This document shows, one piece after another, positions 42,548 through 49,534 of a stretch of DNA of 64,000 nucleotides. The position numbers and the translations under genes were made by a program. Origin of the DNA: Sulfoacidibacillus ferrooxidans (GTDB taxonomy: Bacteria > Bacillota > Bacilli > Alicyclobacillales > SLC66); assembly GCF_022606465.1 (NCBI RefSeq), contig NZ_JALBUF010000007.1, positions 1-64,000 of the forward strand, in the 5' to 3' direction. Position 1 is the first letter of the stretch. The number at the start of each line of letters is the position of its first letter. Under the pieces are notes generated by a model. That model ran no database searches. It saw only the letters and a list, made by a program, of their open reading frames with translations, and had not been told where the DNA came from.

Positions 42548-42617
42548 CTCCCCCCTCAGTAGAACGTAAGTCATTAGTCTTAACATACATGTGTTATGTC
42601 AATGAATTGAGGGGGAG
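42548..42617 (+). promoter_or_regulatory. Hairpin that can bury the ABC exporter ribosome site
   Basis: CTCCCCCCTCA (42548-42558) can pair, with one bulged C, to TGAGGGGGAG (42608-42617), which is the Shine-Dalgarno of the following gene. Such pairing would block translation until opened. It may alternatively be a T-less terminator for the MFS gene. Confidence 0.45.
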
Positions 42618-42626
42618 CGCGCATAT

Positions 42627-44477
42627 ATGGGAATGCATGTAGGTGGAGGTCTAGGTCCAATGTCCGGCAATGGATCTGGTGGTGGACATAACCGATCTAA
42701 AATGCATGAACTTGCAAAGAACGAACATTTAGATTGGGCTATTGTTCGAAGAGCTCTATTTGCACTAACACCTTATCGATTACAAGCTGTATTTGTTTCT
42801 CTACTTTTATTGGCAATTGCCGCAGGTAGTGTTCTTCCTGCTTGGCTCACAGAACAAATGATTGATGTTGGCATTGCTCACGCCAATGTGCACTTGCTAA
42901 TTTTATATACACTCATGCTTATATTGACAACAGTTGTAACAGGACTGCTTGGTGTATGGCAAACTTGGTTATCTAATGTTATAGCTCAAGATGTCATGGC
43001 AGATTATCGACTTATGCTTTTCAATCATATTCAACGCCAATCAATCAGTTTTTTTTCAACTCGACAATCAGGAGATCTAGTTTCGAGAGTGATGAACGAT
43101 GTCACTGCAATTCAAAATGTAATTACAACAACACTTGTTGGCTTAGTCAGCAATGTGCTCGTTATAACTGCCACGTTATTACTCATGTTTAGTATGAATT
43201 GGCAAATGGCTGTGTTGTCGCTCGTTGTTGTTCCTGCATTTGTTTTCCCAACACAACGAGTAGGTCGGTTACGACAAAACATACAAGGCAATATTCAGCA
43301 TAAATTATCACAATTAACCATTCAACTAACCGAACAATTTGGTGTGAGTGGTGCGTTATTGACTCGTATTTTTACCAGGGAACAAGCAGAAGCTACACGC
43401 TTTCATCAAACAAGCCAAGAATTACGTGATTTACAAGTGAGAAGAATCTTAGTTGGACGTTGGTTATTTATGTGGCTAGGGATGTTTTCAGCCATCGGAC
43501 CTGCTTTATTGTTTGGATACGGGGGATGGCTTGTCATTCACCACCTCATTGCACTAGGAACAGTTGTTGCATTTACAACACTTTTAGGTCGATTATATAA
43601 TCCACTGAGTCAATTGGCACAACTGCATGTGAGCATACTTTCCTCTATTGCCCTCTATCGCCGCATTTTTGGATTGCTTGATATTGAACCTGAAATTCAC
43701 GATGGATCCAATCAATTGAATCCTGCATTTATTTCCGGAAAAATCGAATTGCATGGTGTGTCACATCGATATTCTACTCAAACTGAAACAGGACTTCTTG
43801 TATTAAAAAATATTGATTTTACTGTAGACCCTGGACAAATGGTCGCGCTAGTTGGACCTAGTGGTGCAGGAAAAACAACGATTTTAAACCTCATCTCTCG
43901 TTTTTATGATCCATTATGTGGTGAAGTGATGATTGATGGGATAGATATTCGAGAATTCACACTGACATCGCTACGAGCACACATGGGACTTGTGCCTCAA
44001 GATCCTTTTTTCTTTCATGATACCATTCATGAAAATTTATTAATTGCTAAGCCAAATGCCACGCGTGCGGAAATGATTACCGCATGTATGGCGGCTCAGA
44101 TTCACGAGACTATTGATAACTTACCTGAGGGATATGATACGGTTGTTGGTGAACGTGGATATCGACTTTCTGGTGGTGAAAGGCAACGCTTAGCGATTGC
44201 ACGTGTGCTTTTACGAGAACCCAAAATTGTGCTTTTAGATGAAGCGACTAGCGCACTGGATACTCTTGTGGAGCGAAAAATCCAGACAGCACTTTTGGAG
44301 CTATTGCGTGGAAGAACATCGATTGTCATTGCACATCGTCTTTCAACAGTGCTCTCAGCTAACTATATTATCGTAATTGATGAAGGAACTATTGTTGCAC
44401 AAGGGACACATGCCGCACTACTTGAAAATAGCTTGCTGTATCGCTCACTTTACGAAGCGCAATTTGCAAACACCTGA
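42627..44477 (+). CDS. ABC exporter, fused membrane and ATPase domains
   Basis: 616 residues, half-transporter of the multidrug/lipid (MsbA/BmrA) type. A Gly/Met-rich N-terminal tail (first 25 residues) precedes six membrane helices (about 55-330). The ATPase domain has Walker A GPSGAGKTT, Q-loop GLVPQDPFFF, signature LSGGERQRLAIARVL, Walker B IVLLDEATSALD and the H-loop IAHRLST. It works as a homodimer or with another half. An ArsR-type regulator and an MFS gene follow. Confidence 0.92.
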   Translation: MGMHVGGGLGPMSGNGSGGGHNRSKMHELAKNEHLDWAIVRRALFALTPYRLQAVFVSLLLLAIAAGSVLPAWLTEQMIDVGIAHANVHLLILYTLMLILTTVVTGLLGVWQTWLSNVIAQDVMADYRLMLFNHIQRQSISFFSTRQSGDLVSRVMNDVTAIQNVITTTLVGLVSNVLVITATLLLMFSMNWQMAVLSLVVVPAFVFPTQRVGRLRQNIQGNIQHKLSQLTIQLTEQFGVSGALLTRIFTREQAEATRFHQTSQELRDLQVRRILVGRWLFMWLGMFSAIGPALLFGYGGWLVIHHLIALGTVVAFTTLLGRLYNPLSQLAQLHVSILSSIALYRRIFGLLDIEPEIHDGSNQLNPAFISGKIELHGVSHRYSTQTETGLLVLKNIDFTVDPGQMVALVGPSGAGKTTILNLISRFYDPLCGEVMIDGIDIREFTLTSLRAHMGLVPQDPFFFHDTIHENLLIAKPNATRAEMITACMAAQIHETIDNLPEGYDTVVGERGYRLSGGERQRLAIARVLLREPKIVLLDEATSALDTLVERKIQTALLELLRGRTSIVIAHRLSTVLSANYIIVIDEGTIVAQGTHAALLENSLLYRSLYEAQFANT

Positions 44478-44570
44478 TGTGTACATTTTTATATCTATGA
44501 AATCATGATAACGATCGCTTTTTCGCTTTGTAGTTGTTATTTCATTCATGTGGGTATAGTATATAATTAT

Positions 44571-44588
44571 GTTTAAATTTATTTGAAC
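44571..44588 (+). promoter_or_regulatory. Palindromic operator before the ArsR-type gene
   Basis: GTTTAAATTTATTTGAAC is an 18-base palindrome with one mismatch, 49 bases before the regulator start and just after a TATAAT-like element (44563). A partly repeated TTTATTTAAA follows. It is likely the autoregulatory site. Confidence 0.5.
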
Positions 44589-44636
44589 GTTTATTTAAAT
44601 TATAACATCGATAGATGTTTAATAGGAGAATAGCAT

Positions 44637-45368
44637 ATGAAACGATATTTTATTATTGAAACTCTTGAACAATTAAAAGCAATTAGTGATCCTCTTCGTA
44701 TTCGATTGCTAACAATGTTAATTTCTCAAGCGGCAACAGGAAAACAATTAGGTGATCAACTTCAAATTGCAGCATCTAAAATTCATTATCACCTGCATGA
44801 GTTAGAAGACAATGGATTTATAAAAGTGGAGTATACGGAAGAGAAAAATGGAATTATACAAAAATTTTATCGCGCTATTGCAATTGATTACGAAGTGAGT
44901 GAAGAATTACTTCCTTCGATTCAGTTTGATCCATCTCTGATACAAGAAGTCATGGCTAATCAACTGAGAATTGCACTTTCTAGAGTATATGAGACGAGTG
45001 AGCAATTTTTTTCTATAGATCCATCTGGTAATCATGTAAACGATCAACCCCTGATCCATGGTATATGGGAAATTAATGCCAAAAAGGAAGACTTACTTGC
45101 ATGGCATAAAAAATATATGTCGGTTATGCATGAGCTGAGTCTTCTGGATAGTCAAAATGAAATACAAAATGGCGATAGGAGAGATGAGAACACCGGTACA
45201 GAAAAGTGTTTCTTCATGACATCTGTTGGGTTTTTATCAGATGTACCGCAGATTCCTGTAGATAATGCTAGTGCAGAACAAGCTGATACACAACATGTGC
45301 ATCATACGAAAGATGACACGACTATAATACTGGAGGCTACACCGAGTGATTCAAGAGACGAGTCATGA
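44637..45368 (+). CDS. ArsR-type winged-helix regulator
   Basis: 243 residues. The N-terminal helix-turn-helix (LEQLKAISDPLRIRLLTMLI, KQLGDQLQIAASKIHYHLHELEDNGFI) is of the ArsR/YdfF kind. The rest (about 90-243) is an uncharacterised ligand domain with no metal-site cysteines. ATG at 44637 follows AGGAG. The 3' end overlaps the MFS gene by 23 bases, so regulator and transporter form one operon, a common drug-response design. Confidence 0.85.
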   Translation: MKRYFIIETLEQLKAISDPLRIRLLTMLISQAATGKQLGDQLQIAASKIHYHLHELEDNGFIKVEYTEEKNGIIQKFYRAIAIDYEVSEELLPSIQFDPSLIQEVMANQLRIALSRVYETSEQFFSIDPSGNHVNDQPLIHGIWEINAKKEDLLAWHKKYMSVMHELSLLDSQNEIQNGDRRDENTGTEKCFFMTSVGFLSDVPQIPVDNASAEQADTQHVHHTKDDTTIILEATPSDSRDES

Positions 45369-46677
45369 TGCTGTTGAAGTATTACATAAACGATTTTATC
45401 TGTTTAAGGATAAAAACTTTTTGAGTCTTATGTTTGGAACGTGGTTCTCTACAATTGGTGATGGCGCCTATTTCATCATCTTGGGGTGGTATGTTTTAAA
45501 TATAACAGGTTCTGAAGTGGCTTTGGGTACGACTTTGACTGCAGCATCTATCCCTCGCATCATATTTATGCTAGTCGGTGGTGCACTGGCTGATCGTATC
45601 GATCGCAAACGGATCTTGATGATGTCATTGTTTATACGAGCTGTACTCCTTATTCTCTTTGCGTTTTTAATCGTAGGTGTACATCGAAAACCAGAACTTT
45701 GGCTGATCGATTGGATCGCTGTGTCTTTTGGTATAATTGATGCGTTTTTCTACCCTGCAAGTAGTTCGATTGTACCGAGTGCTGTTCCTACACAAGTATT
45801 TGAAAAAGCAAATAGTCTCATTCAGACGGTACAACAACTGAGCACTGTGCTAGGTCCATTACTTGCTGCCGGACTCTTATTGTTCCTGGATTATCAGATG
45901 ATGTTTGTTGGAATCTCAATGATCTATCTACTTAGCACTACATTACTTTCTTTTTTAAAACTACGTAGATATGTAGACCATGTATCTTCATTAGAAAATC
46001 AAATAATAGAGTCACCTTCATCTATGTGGTCAGAAATTAGAGAGGGCACACTCTTTGTTTGGTCTTCACGTATTCTTGCCACACTCATGTTGATCTCACT
46101 GATGATTAACTTGTTATTTATGGGACCGATCAATATTGGTATCCCCATATTGATCAAAAGTTTTGGGTGGTCTGGAGGTACGTATGGTCTGTACGAATCA
46201 GGTTTTGGCTTGGGAGCTGTTTTGGGTGGCTTACTTGTTGTTATGATGAAAGGTTTTCGCGGGAAGTTCATTTGGTTAGCTGGGTTAGGTGCATTCATGG
46301 GAAGTGCGATGGCTGGAATTGGGTTTGTTTATGCACCGTGGGGTGGGATTTTGCTTATGATTTTGATGGGTATAGCCATTGCTATCGTAAATATCCCATT
46401 GATCAACTATATTCAAACAATCGTACCAGCAAATAAATTGGGACGTACGATGTCAGTATTGACTCTCATGTCAATGGGGCTTGTTCCGGTTAGCTATACG
46501 GTATCTTCTTTTATCATAGAAGCAAAATGGATAAATGTAAGAGAGTTGTTGTTGGGTAGCGGAATACTTATCACTCTCTTATTTTGCTCACTCTATCTAA
46601 TTCGTGATTTTCGGAATATGGAAGAACACCCTGTTTGGAAAAATAAATATCTTCAAAACGATGTAGAATCGTCCTGA
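45346..46677 (+). CDS. MFS transporter (enterobactin/macrolide exporter-like)
   Basis: 443 residues, twelve-helix MFS of the DHA3 group: FGTWFSTIGDGAYFIILGWYV at helix 1, GGALADRIDRKRIL in loop 2 and the proline-rich FYPASSSIVPSAVP. DHA3 members export macrolides or siderophores. The GTG at 45346 lies within the ArsR-type gene. Its last codons form the left arm of a 17-bp terminator. Confidence 0.87.
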   Translation: MIQETSHDAVEVLHKRFYLFKDKNFLSLMFGTWFSTIGDGAYFIILGWYVLNITGSEVALGTTLTAASIPRIIFMLVGGALADRIDRKRILMMSLFIRAVLLILFAFLIVGVHRKPELWLIDWIAVSFGIIDAFFYPASSSIVPSAVPTQVFEKANSLIQTVQQLSTVLGPLLAAGLLLFLDYQMMFVGISMIYLLSTTLLSFLKLRRYVDHVSSLENQIIESPSSMWSEIREGTLFVWSSRILATLMLISLMINLLFMGPINIGIPILIKSFGWSGGTYGLYESGFGLGAVLGGLLVVMMKGFRGKFIWLAGLGAFMGSAMAGIGFVYAPWGGILLMILMGIAIAIVNIPLINYIQTIVPANKLGRTMSVLTLMSMGLVPVSYTVSSFIIEAKWINVRELLLGSGILITLLFCSLYLIRDFRNMEEHPVWKNKYLQNDVESS

Positions 46678-46705
46678 ACCAACAGGGCTCAGGACGATTC
46701 TACAT
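46661..46705 (+). terminator. 17-bp hairpin overlapping the MFS stop codon
   Basis: Perfect arms 46661-46677 and 46689-46705 (ATGTAGAATCGTCCTGA and its complement) enclose 11 bases. The stop codon is inside the left arm. There is no T-run. It lies between convergent genes and may act bidirectionally. Confidence 0.75.
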
Positions 46706-46733
46706 GTAAAGCGAAGATCAACAGAGGTGCTTT

Positions 46734-46999
46734 TCAACTATTTACGGTAATTGTTCCTGCTGTAGAATTCCAATAATAATTAGTCGAATAGCCTCCGCTA
46801 AATACACCTAGTTGTACTGAGTATGTGCCAGGTGTACTAGGTGCAATCCATTGATATGTTTCTGTAATTGATTGACCTGGTGCAAGACTCGTTTGAAAGG
46901 ATTGCTGACCAACTTTTGCATTGTCTGCATTATGCACCTCCATGTCAAGCATACCGTTATTTAAATATCCTAATGCGGAGGTATTTGTAAATGTAGCAT
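46734..46999 (-). pseudogene. C-terminal remnant of a secreted beta-sandwich protein
   Basis: A minus-strand frame from about 46999 to 46734 encodes ATFTNTSALGYLNNG... ending in a Gly/Tyr/Ser-rich beta-sandwich module (TYQWIAPSTPGTYSVQLGVF, YYWNSTAGTITVNS). This is the usual C-terminal domain of a larger secreted protein, such as a glycosidase or expansin. The frame has no proper start: coding similarity stops abruptly at 47000, where a LacI remnant begins on the other strand. Met codons inside (46952) have no ribosome site. Confidence 0.65.
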
Positions 47000-47001
47000 C
47001 T

Positions 47002-47166
47002 TCTCAAAATCCCCCATTAACGACAGTTAAACAGGACATGGAAGTGATGGGGGAGCGAGCGGCAGAAGAGTTGTTACATATGATTAAAGATAAAACCTAT
47101 GCTCCACAAGTTATTATAGTAGATACTACCTTGATTAAAAGGGGAACATGTACATCACCTAACTAA
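47002..47166 (+). pseudogene. C-terminal remnant of a LacI-family repressor
   Basis: Plus-strand codons from 47002 encode SQNPPLTTVKQDMEVMGERA, then AAEELLHMIKDK and TTLIKRGTC: the well-known LacI/PurR/CcpA C-terminal pattern PPLTTV...MG..A..LL...I...LI.R.S. About 55 residues remain of an expected 330, and no helix-turn-helix is present. It abuts the beta-sandwich remnant at about 47000, so a deletion joined two genes. Confidence 0.75.
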
Positions 47167-47257
47167 TTTGCGATTTACACACAAAAAAAGTTGAGAATCC
47201 CCCCATAAAATGAAGATAACCTTCGAATATATGATATTGTGAAAGCAATTTTTCTTT

Positions 47258-47815
47258 TTAGACGAAAGAGCTTGAAGTTATATGGAAACTAGTAATCACT
47301 TGTGACATGGTTTTGTGGTCTGTAGTGGGCAGAAAGATTTCCACATACCCATATCCTGTATTATTAGTCGTCAAGGCAAGAATTCCGGCACCTGTATAAG
47401 GGTCTATGTTAGAAGCAACTAAAGCAAACGTCACAGCATGTTTGTCTCGTAATCTATGAATATGTGTTAGATTCTGACTGGGCAGTAAATTTATTAGCCA
47501 CTCAGGATGCTGTTGCATATGAGTAATGCAACCTACACAATCAGATTCAACAATAATTTCTCTTTCAAGCGGGTGTTTTGGATTGATAAAAGTAGTGCCA
47601 ATCCAGTCACCGTAACCGCCCATTTCTGTCTTTACCCATGTTTTGGGGACATCTACTGCGATTGGACCAAGTTGGTAGGAGGAGAATTCTTCATCAAGGG
47701 TTTGAGTAATTCTGTGCTCTGTATTTGTGAGTGTCCAATCTGGGTAAACCTGTCCTAGCATCGCTTGAACTACAAGTTGAACACTTGTTAATAAAAGAGC
47801 AAAACCGATGGGCAT
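47258..47815 (-). CDS. Secreted protein of unknown family
   Basis: 185 residues. The N-terminus (MPIGFALLLTSVQLVVQAMLG) is a signal peptide or anchor. The exported part has a WxKTEMGGYGDWIGTTF region and a CVGC pair (near residues 90-95) that could bind metal or form a disulfide, and it ends in a mixed beta region. I do not recognise it. The ATG at 47815 has a weak ribosome site. Monocistronic on the minus strand, beside the pseudogene remnants. Confidence 0.6.
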   Translation of the reverse strand: MPIGFALLLTSVQLVVQAMLGQVYPDWTLTNTEHRITQTLDEEFSSYQLGPIAVDVPKTWVKTEMGGYGDWIGTTFINPKHPLEREIIVESDCVGCITHMQQHPEWLINLLPSQNLTHIHRLRDKHAVTFALVASNIDPYTGAGILALTTNNTGYGYVEIFLPTTDHKTMSQVITSFHITSSSFV

Positions 47816-47945
47816 TTCACTACACCTACATTTCTACTTAAAGTGAATTAACTTAGTAATAGGTACATATTCCTTGTAAAACAAAAATAGACTCACTATT
47901 TGATAGAAAGTAGTGAGAATCTTAGATCGGAAAGGAGTGAAAAAA

Positions 47946-47987
47946 ATGAATAGACAAATCTATCATATTTTGATAAGTATATTTTAA
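47946..47987 (+). CDS. 13-codon leader ORF ahead of a riboswitch
   Basis: ATG at 47946 lies 8 bases after a strong AAAGGAG (47931-47937) and encodes MNRQIYHILISIF, then TAA at 47985-47987. The riboswitch aptamer starts within about 10 bases. The ribosome site is too good to be ignored. It could be a leader peptide influencing riboswitch folding or the decayed end of an old gene. Confidence 0.45.
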   Translation: MNRQIYHILISIF

Positions 47988-47992
47988 ATAAC

Positions 47993-48086
47993 AAGCATCA
48001 CGATAATGGCACACCTGATGAAAATCAGGGCCGCAAAGTTCCAGACCTAAAGTCGCAAGACTATGGTGGCTGAACCGCCGAAAGAG
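47993..48086 (+). ncRNA. c-di-GMP-I (GEMM) riboswitch
   Basis: The GEMM-I layout is visible: CACG lead-in, GGC and the P1b hairpin capped by a GAAA tetraloop (48020-48023), then CCGCAAAG, GACCTAA, a hairpin (AGTCGCAAGACT), ATGGTGGCTGAACCGCCGA as the tetraloop-receptor arm. It lies 44 bases before a secreted Ser/Thr-rich protein. No terminator follows, so control is probably of translation or by an alternative fold. Confidence 0.85.
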
Positions 48087-48129
48087 CTTGTTTTATATTG
48101 GTTTCAAAAGATAAAAGGGGGATTTTAAA

Positions 48130-49047
48130 ATGAAAAAACCGCAAAAAGCTACGTTTGCATTTATGGCATTAACGATGACTGGATTACTGATGAGTCCTAT
48201 TGCCGCATTTGCTGATTCACATGGTCAACATGGAAATCAAGATAATCATGGACACTTCTCAACCTCTTTCTCATTTTCAAAATCTGATGATCAGAATCAA
48301 GATCAAATGTCTGAAACAACTGCATTGCAGATGGTGACAAACTATGAGGCTCAAGTGGCTACAGCTAAACAGCAATATGACACAGCGTTGTCTCAGGCAA
48401 AAGCTGCATTGGCTAGTGGTTCATTAACGTCGTCAACCACCACAAGTGATGATCAAAGTACAGATAGTTCTAGCACTACAAGTATGTCGCAAGGAGATGT
48501 CAGCATAATTGCTGCATTGCAAAGTTTAATTACATCTATGCAAAATGGGGCCTCTCCATCCCAAGTGTTAAAGGCATTAGATCACATTTCGCATGATGCA
48601 AAAAAAATGAAAAATGATCAAAAAGATTATCAAGATCAGTCGCACCATTTATCCGCTATGATATGGTTCAGTGAAAAAGCAACTTTTCGTGCAGGTGAAC
48701 AGTATGGACAAATGGAGCAATTCATTTCTTCTTTCTCGCAATTAAATGTGAACTTACCTATCCCTAGTCACGCATTTAGTCATTTATTAGATGGTCGCCT
48801 TCACCAATTCAAGCAAAAAGCACAACATTATATTGATACGCTGGATCATTGGACACAAAAATTAAACGAAGCAGATCAAACTTCAACATCTACAAGCAGT
48901 ACTTCAACAGATAGCGGGACATCTACAGCTAGTACTACAAGCGCAGCAGGTTCTACTGGTACTAGTGATACAACGGGAACGTCAAGTACATCAGGCACAG
49001 CAACTGTCACAGTAACAGGAAGTTCAAGTGCAAATACAAACTCCTAA
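48130..49047 (+). CDS. Secreted helical protein with Ser/Thr-rich tail, c-di-GMP-controlled
   Basis: 305 residues. A signal peptide (residues 1-28, ending AFADS) is followed by a His/Asp/Gln-rich stretch, a helical core with YEAQVATAKQQYDTALSQAKAAL and a second helical block (about 110-245). The C-terminal 60 residues are nearly all Ser/Thr/Gly/Ala. No LPXTG motif was seen. The upstream riboswitch suggests production in a sessile, matrix-forming state. The family resembles DUF5667-type proteins in its helical core but is not assigned. AAAAGGGGG precedes the ATG. Confidence 0.8.
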   Translation: MKKPQKATFAFMALTMTGLLMSPIAAFADSHGQHGNQDNHGHFSTSFSFSKSDDQNQDQMSETTALQMVTNYEAQVATAKQQYDTALSQAKAALASGSLTSSTTTSDDQSTDSSSTTSMSQGDVSIIAALQSLITSMQNGASPSQVLKALDHISHDAKKMKNDQKDYQDQSHHLSAMIWFSEKATFRAGEQYGQMEQFISSFSQLNVNLPIPSHAFSHLLDGRLHQFKQKAQHYIDTLDHWTQKLNEADQTSTSTSSTSTDSGTSTASTTSAAGSTGTSDTTGTSSTSGTATVTVTGSSSANTNS

Positions 49048-49083
49048 TTATTTGCTGAATTGATCATTGTAATCTTTACTCTC

Positions 49084-49141
49084 ATACGAGGTAAAAGAAT
49101 TTGTTGAGAAGGTCTCACAAAATCTTTTACCTCGTATTTTT
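49084..49141 (+). terminator. Terminator after the secreted protein gene
   Basis: ATACGAGGTAAAAGA (49084-49098) pairs perfectly with 49123-49137 (15 bp), followed by T residues. The loop is 24 bases. Confidence 0.82.
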
Positions 49142-49292
49142 GTTGGATCTCTAGGCTTACTTCCATAAATATGTCGAAAAACCTTGAAATATGTCGAATA
49201 ACGAATTAAAATATATGTATTGGAGAGTGCTAGATAAGCATTCACATTGACTACTTCTTAAATATCACTGAATATATAAAATGATTGTGTCT

Positions 49293-49371
49293 CAAGGCAA
49301 ACCAGTGGAAACACTGGGACGCAAAGCTACGGGTCTACGGGTATAAACCTATGATCGCCGGGTTGCCACTT
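49293..49371 (+). ncRNA. c-di-GMP-I (GEMM) riboswitch
   Basis: A near-consensus aptamer: AAGGCAAACC, a stem capped by GAAA (CAGTGGAAACACTG), GGGACGCAAAGC, CGGGTCTACGGG, and the receptor arm GATCGCCGGGTTGCC. An intrinsic terminator with T-run begins 18 bases downstream, giving a complete transcription-attenuation switch ahead of a GGDEF/EAL gene. Confidence 0.95.
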
Positions 49372-49388
49372 ACACTTTTATCGTGCAA

Positions 49389-49424
49389 AGGCGACTCTCT
49401 TATTAATAGAGATCGCCTTTTTCG
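49389..49424 (+). terminator. Riboswitch-controlled intrinsic terminator
   Basis: AGGCGA-C-TCTCT pairs with AGAGA-TCGCCT (49389-49418, one bulged base) and runs into TTTTT. It forms the expression platform of the upstream c-di-GMP aptamer. Confidence 0.88.
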
Positions 49425-49534
49425 ATACTATTTAATTGGTACGATAGCAAGGTATAAAAGGGGGTGCAAAGTAAGTTTAGATATCATTAATCGTCAAACT
49501 GAGTAGAAGATCATAATGGAGGTGTACTTTTTCC

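Noticed and set aside
46921-47001. Extending the LacI fragment upstream to ATG 46921
   Set aside because: This part is antisense to the beta-sandwich remnant and does not look like LacI; the similarity begins at about 47002.
48420-49046. Ser/Thr/Gly repeats as a tandem DNA repeat or CRISPR-like array
   Set aside because: They are codon-level low complexity inside one gene; no exact DNA repeat with regular spacers is present.
49285-49506. 73-codon plus-strand frame over the second riboswitch
   Set aside because: It runs through the aptamer and terminator, has no ribosome site and an RNA-driven sequence; the riboswitch explains it.
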